Origin: Flavobacterium sp. UBA6195
GTDB taxonomy: Bacteria; Bacteroidota; Bacteroidia; Flavobacteriales; Flavobacteriaceae
Reading direction: 5' to 3'
Assembly (NCBI RefSeq): GCF_002422095.1
Contig: NZ_DITB01000092.1
Span: forward strand, 1-18,120
DNA: 18,120 nucleotides
Shown: one piece after another, positions 1-8,704 of the stretch
Layout of the letters: each line of letters begins with the position of its first letter
How positions within the stretch are numbered: the stretch's first letter is position 1
Program-made: the position numbers and the translations under genes
Notes under the pieces: model-generated
Told to the model about the DNA's origin: nothing
Seen by the model: the letters and a program-made list of their open reading frames with translations, nothing else
The model's database searches: none

Positions 1-1
1 T

Positions 2-1510
2 GTAACTACACAAAATCATGTATTTGTTTTAAATCAATCATACACTGTTTTAGTTGATATTACACAAATTCCAGACTACAATGCTATTTTTAAAGCAGCA
101 ACAGTAGTAAGTGGAATAGTTTATATTGGTACAGAAAAAGACGGTCTGTTTTCAACCTCTCTAGCAAATCCAACTGTTTTTCAGTCAATGTCACCCAATG
201 GTCCCGTACGAAATTATATTTTCAGAGTAAAAAAAGCGCCTAATTACCTATGGGCGGTTTATGGTGATTATTCACGAGATTATAATCCTTACGGTTTAGA
301 TGAATTTGGGATTAGTAAATTTTCAAATGATACTGGTTGGGAATTAATCCCTTATGAGGATTTATTTCAAGCTAAGTCTATAAGCGATATTGTAATTAAT
401 CCAAACAATCCAAATCAAATATTTGCAACTTCCTATTTTTCAGGGTTATTGAAAATAGAAAATGAAAACATAGAACTTTTTAACAATACAAATACAGGGC
501 CTAATGGTTTAGAATCATTAGTTGTGCCAGGAAGTCCAAGTTATGTTGATATTCGTATAAACAGTCCAGCTTTTGATAAAGACGGAAATCTCTGGTTAAC
601 AAATGCATTTGTTGAAAAGGCTATAAAGGTATTAGGTTCAAGTGGTCAATGGCAATCCTATAGTTTAGCTGATGTTGCTCCTACAGCTTCAACGGGTAGG
701 TATGGGCCAATGGCTATAGATAAAAATAGAACTAAATGGATTCCTTCATTAAATGATGGATTAATTGCCTTTAATGAAAATTACAACAATAAATTTATTG
801 TAATTAATTCTACAAATGGAAACTTAGCGGATAATGATGTGCGTTGTGTAGCAGTAGATAATAGAAACCAATTGTGGATTGGAACTTTTGCAGGATTAAG
901 AGTTGTTTCTGTAGATCGTTTTATTTCTGAAACAGAATTAAACGTTAATTCTATTATCATTCAGGAAGGTGATTTAGCTCAAGAGTTGTTTTATCAACAA
1001 ACGATTTTAGATATTGCTGTTGATGGTGCTAACAGAAAATGGGTTTCCATTGCCGATGGAGGGGTTTTCTTAGTGTCTTCTGATGGACAAGAAACCATTT
1101 ATCGATTTACCAAAAACAATTCGCCTTTACCAAGTGATAATATCAACGATATAGAAATCGATGGTGTTTCAGGTGAAGTGTTTTTTGCAACAGATAAAGG
1201 AATGGTTTCTTTCTTAGGAACTTCTACCAAACCAAATGATAGTTTAAGTGATGTTTTTGTATATCCAAATCCAGTGCGACCAAATTTCGTAGGGACTTTA
1301 AAAATCAGTGGATTAACCGATAAGGCAAATGTTAAAATCACCGATATTGAAGGAAATTTAGTCTATGAGACTACAGCTGCTGGAGGAACTATTGAATGGG
1401 ATACTAAAGCCTTTGGAAAGCACAAAGTAGCATCTGGCGTTTATATGATTTTTGTGGCTTCTGAAGACGCTACAGATTCGACAGTGAAAAAAGTAATGAT
1501 TATTAGATAA
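2..1510 (+). CDS. porZ: PorZ-like T9SS protein, C-terminal part (5' truncated by window edge)
   Basis: The reading frame is open from the first complete codon at position 2, so the start lies to the left; 502 residues are visible. They contain irregular beta-propeller blades of the two-component-regulator type (short motifs such as NLWLTNA, TKWIPS, QLWIGT, RKWVS, each followed by a Gly-rich turn). A C-terminal domain starts near nt 1250 with VYPNPV and ends VKKVMIIR, typical of a type A T9SS sorting domain. This layout (propeller plus CTD) and the presence of recO and ileS downstream fit PorZ. In Porphyromonas, PorZ is a surface component of the T9SS attachment complex that binds A-LPS and assists the PorU sortase. 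The flavoprotein gene starts 6 bp after the stop. The family call is good, but without the N-terminus another propeller-CTD protein cannot be fully excluded. Confidence 0.8.
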   Translation, partial: VTTQNHVFVLNQSYTVLVDITQIPDYNAIFKAATVVSGIVYIGTEKDGLFSTSLANPTVFQSMSPNGPVRNYIFRVKKAPNYLWAVYGDYSRDYNPYGLDEFGISKFSNDTGWELIPYEDLFQAKSISDIVINPNNPNQIFATSYFSGLLKIENENIELFNNTNTGPNGLESLVVPGSPSYVDIRINSPAFDKDGNLWLTNAFVEKAIKVLGSSGQWQSYSLADVAPTASTGRYGPMAIDKNRTKWIPSLNDGLIAFNENYNNKFIVINSTNGNLADNDVRCVAVDNRNQLWIGTFAGLRVVSVDRFISETELNVNSIIIQEGDLAQELFYQQTILDIAVDGANRKWVSIADGGVFLVSSDGQETIYRFTKNNSPLPSDNINDIEIDGVSGEVFFATDKGMVSFLGTSTKPNDSLSDVFVYPNPVRPNFVGTLKISGLTDKANVKITDIEGNLVYETTAAGGTIEWDTKAFGKHKVASGVYMIFVASEDATDSTVKKVMIIR

Positions 1511-1516
1511 AGTGTT

Positions 1517-3046
1517 TTGAAGAAAGTTCTAATCATTGGAGGAGGTCCAGCAGGCTTAACAGCAGCTTATGAATTCCTAAAACATACAGATATTCAACCT
1601 GTTGTGGTTGAAGCAACCGATTTATGGGGTGGAATTTCAAGAACTGAAAATCACAATGGCAATCGAATTGATATTGGAGGACATCGCTTTTTTTCAAAAT
1701 CAGATGTAGTGATGCAATGGTGGCAAGAAATTTTACCTATTTATTCAGAAACTAATGAAATAGAAATTTCATATCAAAATCAGCACTCCACCATTCAAGT
1801 TAACCTAATAAACAATGATTCAGAAGCTGTATTCTTAGTTAGAAAAAGACTTTCAAGAATCTTTTACCAAAAGAAATTCTTCGATTATCCTATAAAATTA
1901 AGCTTTAAAACGATTTCAAAATTAGGATATTTAAATACGGTTTTAATACTTTTTAGCTATCTAAAAAGTGTAATCTTTCCAATAAAAAATGAAAAATCAT
2001 TAGAAGATTTTTTTATTAACCGATTTGGTGTTCGTTTGTATCAAACTTTTTTTAAAGACTACACTGAAAAAGTTTGGGGTGTTTCTTGTGCAGAAATTAG
2101 TTCAGAATGGGGTGCACAACGAATAAAAGGACTTTCAATAACCAAAACCATTTTTGATATTCTCCAAAAGCCCTTCAGAAAAAAAGATATTAACCAAAAA
2201 AACACCGAAACATCATTAATTGAATATTTTTTATATCCCAAATACGGACCTGGACAATTATGGACTAAAGTAGCAGAAGTTGTGGAACAAAAAGGAGGAA
2301 TTCTCCTTAAAAACACTAAAGTTGTTCAACTCAACGGAACAAAAGAATTGACGTTTGCTTTGGTAGAAACAGGAAAAGAAAAAGCACAATCTACCATTGC
2401 ATTTGATTACTGCATTTCTACAATGCCTATAAAAGATTTATTCAATGCTTTCTCTTTTGCTATTCCACTAGATATTAAAAAGATTTCAGATAATTTAGTT
2501 TATCGCGATTTTATAACTGTTGGTATATTATTAGACAAAACAAAAATTGAACTAAACGATAATTGGATTTATATTCAAGAAAGCTATGTAAAAGTTGGGA
2601 GAATTCAAGTGTTCAATAATTGGAGTCCGTTTTTAGTTTCCAATACAGAAACCATTTGGTTAGGGTTGGAATATTTTTGCAATGAAAACGACTCGCTTTG
2701 GCAATTAAACGAAGAAGAATTAATTGTATTAGCAGGTCAAGAATTAATACAGCTAGGTTTTATAGATTCTAATAAAAATGTTTTGGATGCAAAAGTTATT
2801 AAAGTTCCTAAAACCTATCCTGCTTATTTTGGAGCGTATAACGAATTTTATAAAATTAGAAATTTTGTAGATGCAATTCCAAATTTGTTTTTAGTAGGAA
2901 GAAATGGAATGCATAAATACAACAACCAAGATCATTCTATGTTAACAGCAATGCAAGCTGTTCAAAACATAAAAAATGGTATTGTATCTAAAGAAAACAT
3001 TTGGTCTATTAATACCGAAGAAGAATATCATGAAGAGAAAAAATAA
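1517..3046 (+). CDS. FAD-dependent oxidoreductase, UDP-galactopyranose mutase / protoporphyrinogen oxidase-like
   Basis: The 509-residue protein begins with a Rossmann dinucleotide-binding motif (GGGPAG, residues 8-13) and the acidic end of beta-2 (E32). Next come WGGISRTE (37-44) and an IGGHRFFSKS block (53-62) typical of the amine-oxidase/UGM-like flavoprotein superfamily. The C-terminal FAD-contact segment, around 456-486, contains LVGRNGMHKYNNQDHS. Members of this group are often found in surface-polysaccharide loci. The true substrate cannot be read from sequence; it may act on a sugar nucleotide or lipid-linked glycan. The start is TTG at 1517, chosen because it gives the canonical MKKVLIIGGG N-terminus immediately after porZ; no ATG in this frame lies close enough. 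The stop overlaps the next gene by 17 bp, implying translational coupling. Cytoplasmic, with no signal peptide or clear membrane helix at the N-terminus. Confidence 0.8.
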   Translation: MKKVLIIGGGPAGLTAAYEFLKHTDIQPVVVEATDLWGGISRTENHNGNRIDIGGHRFFSKSDVVMQWWQEILPIYSETNEIEISYQNQHSTIQVNLINNDSEAVFLVRKRLSRIFYQKKFFDYPIKLSFKTISKLGYLNTVLILFSYLKSVIFPIKNEKSLEDFFINRFGVRLYQTFFKDYTEKVWGVSCAEISSEWGAQRIKGLSITKTIFDILQKPFRKKDINQKNTETSLIEYFLYPKYGPGQLWTKVAEVVEQKGGILLKNTKVVQLNGTKELTFALVETGKEKAQSTIAFDYCISTMPIKDLFNAFSFAIPLDIKKISDNLVYRDFITVGILLDKTKIELNDNWIYIQESYVKVGRIQVFNNWSPFLVSNTETIWLGLEYFCNENDSLWQLNEEELIVLAGQELIQLGFIDSNKNVLDAKVIKVPKTYPAYFGAYNEFYKIRNFVDAIPNLFLVGRNGMHKYNNQDHSMLTAMQAVQNIKNGIVSKENIWSINTEEEYHEEKK

Positions 3047-4289
3047 GAATTTCTCGAAGCGTATTTTTGTGTTTATCATATTTTATATTGTTCTACTATT
3101 ATTACGAATATGGAATGGTAACTTCAATCTTGTAGATTCTGAAGAATATATTGAGGTTGCAAAGTTGATTATTCAAGGCGATTATATTAATACTCAAGAC
3201 CCAATAATTAGTAGAAGACCTTTTGTTTATCCATTATTTTTATCCTTGACTTTTACATTTAATCCTTTTGTAATTGTATTTTTTCAAGCAATACTTTTAT
3301 TTTTAAGCTTCCTTTTCTTTTATAAAATATTAGCTTTTTACAAAATCAAGAATGAGAATTTGTTATTGATTATAGTTTTATTAACTCCCTCGATTTTTAT
3401 ATATTCACAATTAGTAATGTCTGAAATACTTATTCTTTTTCTGATTACTTTACTTTTTTATTTGTATACCGTTCACTTTCATTGGAAAAACATTAAGTAT
3501 GCACAGCTAATATTAACAATATTGGCATTCACAAAACCCGTATTTTATCCCTTTGTGTTTATAAATTTAGCACTAATGTTGATTTATTTTTTCAAAGTAA
3601 AACGTTTCAATTTTTGGGTTTTATTGCCTGTTTTTTCGGTTCTTTTGTATATTAACTACAATCAAAATAAATTTGGTTACAAACACTTTTCCTCAATGGA
3701 AAATCAAAATCTCATTTATTACAATTTATATTATTTTAAAGCAAAAAACGAATCAAAAGAAATTGCTGATCAATGGATTTCAAATATAAATACTTCATTA
3801 ACAGACAAAAATCAAAAAGAAACCAACGATTTTCTTAAGTTAGTTGCTTATAATGAGATAAAAGCCAATTTCATTCCGTATACTTTTTATCACATTTCAA
3901 CAGGAATTCGAGGTGTTTTTGACCCAGGAAGATTTGATTTAATGACATTTATTGCAAAAGAAGATGGTAGACAAGGTTTTCTTGAAATACTGAATGGAAA
4001 CAAACCTTTTTCTTCTTTGTTTTCCAAAAAATCATTACTACTTGTCTATTTTTTATTAGTTCCAATTTTTCTCGTACTGCTTTTTAAATGGTTTCATTTT
4101 TTTAAATTCTATTCAACTAAAAAAAGAAGTTTCTCCGAATATTTTTTCTTTGTTTTTATTGGCTATTATGTTCTGATAACTGGTCCAGTAAATTGTTCCC
4201 GATACATGATGCCTTTCCAGTTTGTTCTAATTACTTTTGTATTAGTTTCTGTTAACGAAAATAAACTGAAAAATGCTAGTCAAAACTAA
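3030..4289 (+). CDS. Multi-spanning membrane protein, probable GT-C (GT39/ArnT-like) glycosyltransferase
   Basis: The 419-residue protein is very hydrophobic, with about ten predicted membrane segments: roughly 12-28, 65-100, 110-148, 158-190, 194-209, 335-353 and 370-408, several of these being helical pairs. After the first helix comes a periplasmic loop with an acidic motif, VDSEEY (35-40), followed by SRRPFVYP (61-68). This resembles the catalytic-loop acidic residue and following motif of polyprenyl-phosphate-sugar glycosyltransferases. VMSE (129-132) and SRYMMPF (390-396) are also positions commonly conserved in that superfamily. ATG at 3030 is preferred over the in-frame ATG at 2976 because it has an AAGAAG-like purine stretch upstream and gives a positively charged N-terminus before helix 1. 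It overlaps the flavoprotein gene and recO by 17 bp each. The donor and acceptor are unknown, and assignment to GT-C rests on topology and short motifs only. Confidence 0.65.
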   Translation: MKRKNKNFSKRIFVFIIFYIVLLLLRIWNGNFNLVDSEEYIEVAKLIIQGDYINTQDPIISRRPFVYPLFLSLTFTFNPFVIVFFQAILLFLSFLFFYKILAFYKIKNENLLLIIVLLTPSIFIYSQLVMSEILILFLITLLFYLYTVHFHWKNIKYAQLILTILAFTKPVFYPFVFINLALMLIYFFKVKRFNFWVLLPVFSVLLYINYNQNKFGYKHFSSMENQNLIYYNLYYFKAKNESKEIADQWISNINTSLTDKNQKETNDFLKLVAYNEIKANFIPYTFYHISTGIRGVFDPGRFDLMTFIAKEDGRQGFLEILNGNKPFSSLFSKKSLLLVYFLLVPIFLVLLFKWFHFFKFYSTKKRSFSEYFFFVFIGYYVLITGPVNCSRYMMPFQFVLITFVLVSVNENKLKNASQN

Positions 4290-4986
4290 AGCTATCGTTC
4301 TTTCTTCCCTAAAATATCAAGAAAAAAGCTTGATTGTAAAGTGTTTAACACAATCCGATGGTTTAAAAAGTTATTTTGTACAAAGCGCTTATTCTAACAA
4401 AAAAGCGAATCAAAAAATTGCGTATTTTCAACCGTTAACAATTATTGAAATCGAAGCGAATCATAAAAATAAAGGCACACTCGAACATTTTAAAGAAATA
4501 AAATTAGCACATAGTTTTCATTCGATTAATACCGATATTGTCAAAAGCACTATCGTAATTTTTCTTTCCGAAATTTTACATCACAGCATCCACGAAGAAG
4601 AGAAAAATGAAAATCTTTTTTCGTTTTTAGAAACCGCTTTGCTTTGGTTAGATACTCATGAAGAAGCGGCAAATTTTCATCTAATTTTGATGATGGAAAT
4701 GACCAAATTCTTAGGTTTTTATCCCGATGTTTCCGAAATAGATTTCCATTTTTTCGATGTGAAAGAAGCGTTTTTTACTCCATTTCAATCGGTAAATACA
4801 CTTTCAGCACATGAAACACAATTGTTTAAACGATTAATCGAATTAAAATTTGATTCCAATCAAAAAACTTTTGCTGGGATAGAACGTCAAATTCTATTGA
4901 AAATCCTCTTAGATTTCTATATGTTACATCTCGAAGGCTTCAAAAAACCAAAATCGTTAGAAGTTTTAAAAGAAGTTTTTTCCTAA
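4273..4986 (+). CDS. recO: DNA repair protein RecO
   Basis: The 237-residue length is normal for RecO. The N-terminus (about 1-80) is the OB-fold: MLVKTKAIVLSSLKYQEKSL followed by the strand-rich section with FVQSAYSNKK. The remainder is helical, including the family's LGFYP segment (147-151), and ends SLEVLKEVF as RecO proteins typically do. RecO binds single-stranded DNA and SSB and, with RecR, loads RecA in gap repair and RecF-pathway recombination in the cytoplasm. The zinc-ligand cysteines of Deinococcus-type RecO are absent. The ATG lies 17 bp inside the upstream membrane-protein gene, so the gene looks co-translated with the porZ block. A heptamer repeat and a new promoter follow the stop. 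Confidence 0.95.
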   Translation: MLVKTKAIVLSSLKYQEKSLIVKCLTQSDGLKSYFVQSAYSNKKANQKIAYFQPLTIIEIEANHKNKGTLEHFKEIKLAHSFHSINTDIVKSTIVIFLSEILHHSIHEEEKNENLFSFLETALLWLDTHEEAANFHLILMMEMTKFLGFYPDVSEIDFHFFDVKEAFFTPFQSVNTLSAHETQLFKRLIELKFDSNQKTFAGIERQILLKILLDFYMLHLEGFKKPKSLEVLKEVFS

Positions 4987-4993
4987 TTCTTAA

Positions 4994-5028
4994 CTTTTAC
5001 CTTTTACCTTTTGCCTTTTACCTTTAAA
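4994..5028 (+). repeat. Heptamer tandem repeat (CTTTTAC)n upstream of ileS
   Basis: Four in-register 7-bp units run from 4994 to 5021 (CTTTTAC, CTTTTAC, CTTTTGC, CTTTTAC), followed by a decayed fifth unit (CTTTAAA). It occupies nearly half of the recO-ileS gap. The same heptamer, in its TTTTGCC form, recurs in the same + strand orientation inside the cyclo-ligase gene near 10587-10614. Confidence 0.9.
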
Positions 5029-5040
5029 TCATTACCTTCG
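5010..5040 (+). promoter_or_regulatory. Putative Bacteroidota-type promoter for ileS
   Basis: TTTG at 5010-5013 (-33 element) is separated by 19 bp from TACCTTCG at 5033-5040, one mismatch from the flavobacterial -7 consensus TAnnTTTG. The predicted start site lies about 20 nt before the ileS ATG. The -33 TTTG falls in the only repeat unit of the heptamer array that carries G instead of A. This is a consensus match only. Confidence 0.5.
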
Positions 5041-5065
5041 CAAATTGATTTAAGAAAGCGACAAA

Positions 5066-8000
5066 ATGAGTACAAAATTTACTGAATACAAAGGACTTGA
5101 CTTGCCAACAGTAGCATCAGAAGTTCTTGATTTTTGGAAAAAAAACAACATCTTTGAACAATCGGTAACTTCTCGTGAAGGAGCTACACCTTACGTGTTT
5201 TTTGAAGGACCACCATCTGCAAACGGTTTACCTGGAATTCACCACGTAATGGCGCGTGCGATTAAAGATATTTTTTGTCGTTACAAAACTCAAAAAGGCT
5301 ACCAAGTTAAGCGAAAAGCAGGTTGGGATACGCATGGATTACCAGTAGAATTAGGTACCGAAAAAGAATTAGGCATCACTAAAGAAGACATCGGAAAAAC
5401 GATTTCGGTTACCGAATACAACGAAGCGTGTAAAAGAACCGTTATGCGCTACACGGATGTTTGGAACGACCTTACCGAAAAAATGGGATATTGGGTTGAT
5501 ATGGAAGATCCGTATGTGACGTACAAATCCAAATACATGGAAACCGTTTGGTGGTTGTTGAAACAAATTTACAACAAAGATTTACTATACAAAGGCTACA
5601 CCATTCAGCCCTATTCGCCAAAAGCGGGAACAGGTTTGTCTTCGCACGAAGTAAATCAGCCAGGTTCATATCGTGATGTTACGGATACTACGATTGTAGC
5701 GCAATTCAAAGCAAAAGACGAAACGTTACCAAGTTTCTTGCAAGGTTTTGGAACGGTTCATTTCTTAGCTTGGACGACAACTCCTTGGACATTGCCATCA
5801 AATACGGCATTAACTGTTGGGCCAAAAATCGATTATGTTTTAGTGAAAACATTTAATGAATATACAGGACAACAAATCAATGTAATATTGGCAAAAAATT
5901 TAGTTGGAAAGCATTTCAAAGGAAAATTCTTTCAAGTTCCTTTAACAATTGATTTTTCTAATTTGAATAGTGAATATGATGGAATAGGAAGAATTGAGGC
6001 AATAACAGGGCAAAAGTTTACTGATGTTGATTTCCGAAATTTATTTGATATTAAAGTAGGAAAAAAGACACAAGGTTACGATAATTCAAAATATAGTGAT
6101 GTAGGATATAATTTTGATGAAGAAACAATAAATTTAATTGAAGCTTCAGATATTCAGACAGTAAACAAAAAAATTCCTTATCAAATTGTTGCCGAAGCAA
6201 AAGGCGCTGATTTAGTAGGAATTCGTTACGAACAATTATTGCCATTAGTGTTACCTTATCAAAATCCAGAAAATGCATTCCGTGTAATTTCTGGTGATTT
6301 CGTAACTACAGAAGATGGAACTGGAATTGTACACACCGCACCAACATTTGGAGCAGATGATGCTAAAGTGGCTAAAGAAGCTACTCCTGAAGTACCACCA
6401 ATGTTAGTTTTAGACGAAAACGGAAATCCTGTGCCGTTGGTAGATTTACAAGGAAGATTCATCCAAGGCTTAGGTGATTTTTCAGGGAAATACGTTAAAA
6501 ACGAATATTACAACGAAGGAGAAGCGCCAGAACGTTCAGCTGACGTAGAAATCGCTATCCAATTAAAAGAAGAAAACAAAGCCTTTAAGGTTGAAAAATA
6601 CGTTCACAGTTACCCACATTGTTGGAGAACGGACAAACCAATTTTATACTATCCATTAGATTCTTGGTTCATCAAAGTAACCGAAATTAAAGATAGAATG
6701 TTCGACTTAAATGACACCATCAACTGGAAGCCAAAAGCTACAGGAGAAGGTCGTTTTGGAAATTGGTTGAAAAATGCGAATGATTGGAACTTATCGCGTT
6801 CAAGATATTGGGGAATTCCTTTGCCAATTTGGAGAAGTGAAGACGGAACTGAAGAAATGTTAGTGGGTTCAGTTGAAGAATTGTACAACGAAATCGAGAA
6901 ATCCATCGCAGCAGGTTTCCAATCTGAAAATCCATACAAAGGATTCAAAATTGGCGACATGAGCGAAGCTAACTACGATTTAGTGGATTTACACAAAAAT
7001 GTAGTAGACGGAATTGTTTTAGTTTCTCCAACAGGAAAACCAATGAAACGTGAAACGGATTTAATTGATGTTTGGTTCGATTCAGGCGCGATGCCTTATG
7101 CACAATGGCATTATCCATTTGAAAATAAAGAGTTAATCGACGAAAATAAAGCGTTTCCAGCTGATTTTATTGCCGAAGGTGTTGACCAAACTCGTGGTTG
7201 GTTCTATACATTACATGCAATCGGAACTTTAGTTTTCGACAAAATTGCCTACAAAAACGTAGTTTCAAATGGATTGGTTTTAGACAAAAATGGACAAAAA
7301 ATGTCGAAACGTCTAGGAAATGCAGTAGATCCATTCACCACTTTGGCTGAATACGGTCCAGATGCTACACGTTGGTACATGATTTCCAATGCAAATCCTT
7401 GGGACAACTTAAAATTTGACATTGAAGGTGTTGCTGAGGTAAGAAGAAAATTCTTTGGAACCCTTTATAATACGTATTCGTTCTTTGCTTTATATGCGAA
7501 TATCGATGGTTTTAAATACGATGAAGCAGAAGTTCCATTAAACGAAAGACCAGAAATTGATCGTTGGATTTTATCGGAATTACATACTTTAATTCAATTG
7601 GTAGATGAAGCGTACGCGGATTACGAACCAACAAAAGCGGCTCGTGCTATTTCCGATTTCGTTCAAGAAAACTTGAGTAACTGGTACGTTCGTTTGTGTA
7701 GAAGAAGATTCTGGAAAGGCGATTATGCGCAAGATAAAATCGCAGCGTATCAAACGCTTTATACTTGTTTGGTAACGGTTGCGAAGCTTTCGGCTCCAAT
7801 TGCACCGTTCTTTATGGACAAACTTTACCGAGATTTAACACAAGCTACAGGTTCTGAGTCGTTTGAAAGCGTACATTTGGCCGAGTTTCCAAAAATGGTT
7901 GAAAACTTTGTTGATAAATCGTTAGAGAGCAAAATGATGAAAGCGCAAACGGTTTCTTCATTAGTTTTATCACTTCGTAAGAAGGAAATGATTAAAGTGC

Positions 8001-8656
8001 GTCAACCGTTGCAAAGGGTTATGATTCCTGTACTTGATGATAATCAGCGTGCAGAAATTGAGGCGGTTTCTGATTTAATTAAAGCGGAGGTAAATGTGAA
8101 AGAAGTAGAGTTGTTGGATGATGCTTCTGGAGTTTTAGTGAAGCAAATTAAACCTAATTTTAAAACATTAGGTCCTCGTTTTGGCAAAGATATGGGATTG
8201 ATTTCCAAAGAGATACAAAATTTTGGACAAGAGCAAATTGCTAAATTAGAGCGTGATGGCGAATTAGTTATGGATATTGCAGGAAAAAGTATAACTTTAT
8301 CACAAGATGATGTTGAAATTTCATCGCAAGATATCCCAGGTTGGTTAGTAGCCAATTCAAACGGAATTACAGTAGCGTTAGATATTACCATTTCCGATGA
8401 ATTAAGAAAAGAAGGGATTGCGAGAGAATTAATCAATAGAATTCAAAATATCAGAAAAGATTCTGGTTTTGAAGTAACAGATAAGATTACGGTTAAAATG
8501 GATAAAAATTCGCAAGTTGAGGAAGCCGTTTTAGCTAATGAATCGTATATTAAGTCAGAAACATTAACTGAAAATTTAATTTTTGTTGAAAACCTTGAAA
8601 ATGGTACAGAAATTGAGTTTGATGATATTAAAACAAGTATATTAATTTCAAAATAA
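5066..8656 (+). CDS. ileS: Isoleucyl-tRNA synthetase, type 2 (IleRS2), with GIHH in place of HIGH
   Basis: The 1196-residue class Ia aminoacyl-tRNA synthetase charges tRNA-Ile with isoleucine. The catalytic signature at residues 57-60 reads GIHH, with the first and third positions of HIGH exchanged. WDTHGLPVE (87-95) is the eukaryote-like IleRS2 form. The CP1 editing domain carries TTTPWTLPSN (237-246) and GTGIVHTAPTFGADD (418-432). KMSKR is intact at 745-749. The anticodon-binding helical domain follows from about residue 828 (ERPEIDRWIL), then a C-terminal extension without a zinc-finger cysteine cluster, as in IleRS2. The stretch at about 262-370 in the editing domain looks like a long insertion, with more AT-rich codon choice than its flanks. 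ATG at 5066 gives the usual N-terminus. IleRS2 enzymes are associated with mupirocin resistance. It is the first gene of a probable unit with the DksA-like gene. Confidence 0.97.
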   Translation: MSTKFTEYKGLDLPTVASEVLDFWKKNNIFEQSVTSREGATPYVFFEGPPSANGLPGIHHVMARAIKDIFCRYKTQKGYQVKRKAGWDTHGLPVELGTEKELGITKEDIGKTISVTEYNEACKRTVMRYTDVWNDLTEKMGYWVDMEDPYVTYKSKYMETVWWLLKQIYNKDLLYKGYTIQPYSPKAGTGLSSHEVNQPGSYRDVTDTTIVAQFKAKDETLPSFLQGFGTVHFLAWTTTPWTLPSNTALTVGPKIDYVLVKTFNEYTGQQINVILAKNLVGKHFKGKFFQVPLTIDFSNLNSEYDGIGRIEAITGQKFTDVDFRNLFDIKVGKKTQGYDNSKYSDVGYNFDEETINLIEASDIQTVNKKIPYQIVAEAKGADLVGIRYEQLLPLVLPYQNPENAFRVISGDFVTTEDGTGIVHTAPTFGADDAKVAKEATPEVPPMLVLDENGNPVPLVDLQGRFIQGLGDFSGKYVKNEYYNEGEAPERSADVEIAIQLKEENKAFKVEKYVHSYPHCWRTDKPILYYPLDSWFIKVTEIKDRMFDLNDTINWKPKATGEGRFGNWLKNANDWNLSRSRYWGIPLPIWRSEDGTEEMLVGSVEELYNEIEKSIAAGFQSENPYKGFKIGDMSEANYDLVDLHKNVVDGIVLVSPTGKPMKRETDLIDVWFDSGAMPYAQWHYPFENKELIDENKAFPADFIAEGVDQTRGWFYTLHAIGTLVFDKIAYKNVVSNGLVLDKNGQKMSKRLGNAVDPFTTLAEYGPDATRWYMISNANPWDNLKFDIEGVAEVRRKFFGTLYNTYSFFALYANIDGFKYDEAEVPLNERPEIDRWILSELHTLIQLVDEAYADYEPTKAARAISDFVQENLSNWYVRLCRRRFWKGDYAQDKIAAYQTLYTCLVTVAKLSAPIAPFFMDKLYRDLTQATGSESFESVHLAEFPKMVENFVDKSLESKMMKAQTVSSLVLSLRKKEMIKVRQPLQRVMIPVLDDNQRAEIEAVSDLIKAEVNVKEVELLDDASGVLVKQIKPNFKTLGPRFGKDMGLISKEIQNFGQEQIAKLERDGELVMDIAGKSITLSQDDVEISSQDIPGWLVANSNGITVALDITISDELRKEGIARELINRIQNIRKDSGFEVTDKITVKMDKNSQVEEAVLANESYIKSETLTENLIFVENLENGTEIEFDDIKTSILISK

Positions 8657-8704
8657 AAGCCAAAAGCTTTTAATCGACGTATAACTATAAAAAATATTGA
8701 AATT

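Noticed and set aside
2976..3029. Upstream in-frame start for the GT-C-like protein
   Set aside because: It would extend the overlap with the flavoprotein gene from 17 to 71 bp and place 18 extra residues before a natural basic N-terminus. ATG 3030 fits better.
4994..5028. CRISPR-like array
   Set aside because: Units are 7 bp with no spacers and no cas genes nearby; it is a simple tandem repeat.
6649..6960. Antisense 103-codon open frame inside ileS
   Set aside because: Fully within the conserved IleRS coding region, with no motif, no start signal and no promoter.
8655..8671. Hairpin AAAAGC/GCTTTT right after ileS as a terminator
   Set aside because: Only a 6-bp, AT-rich stem with no T tract beyond the stem itself. 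Read-through into the DksA-like gene is more likely.
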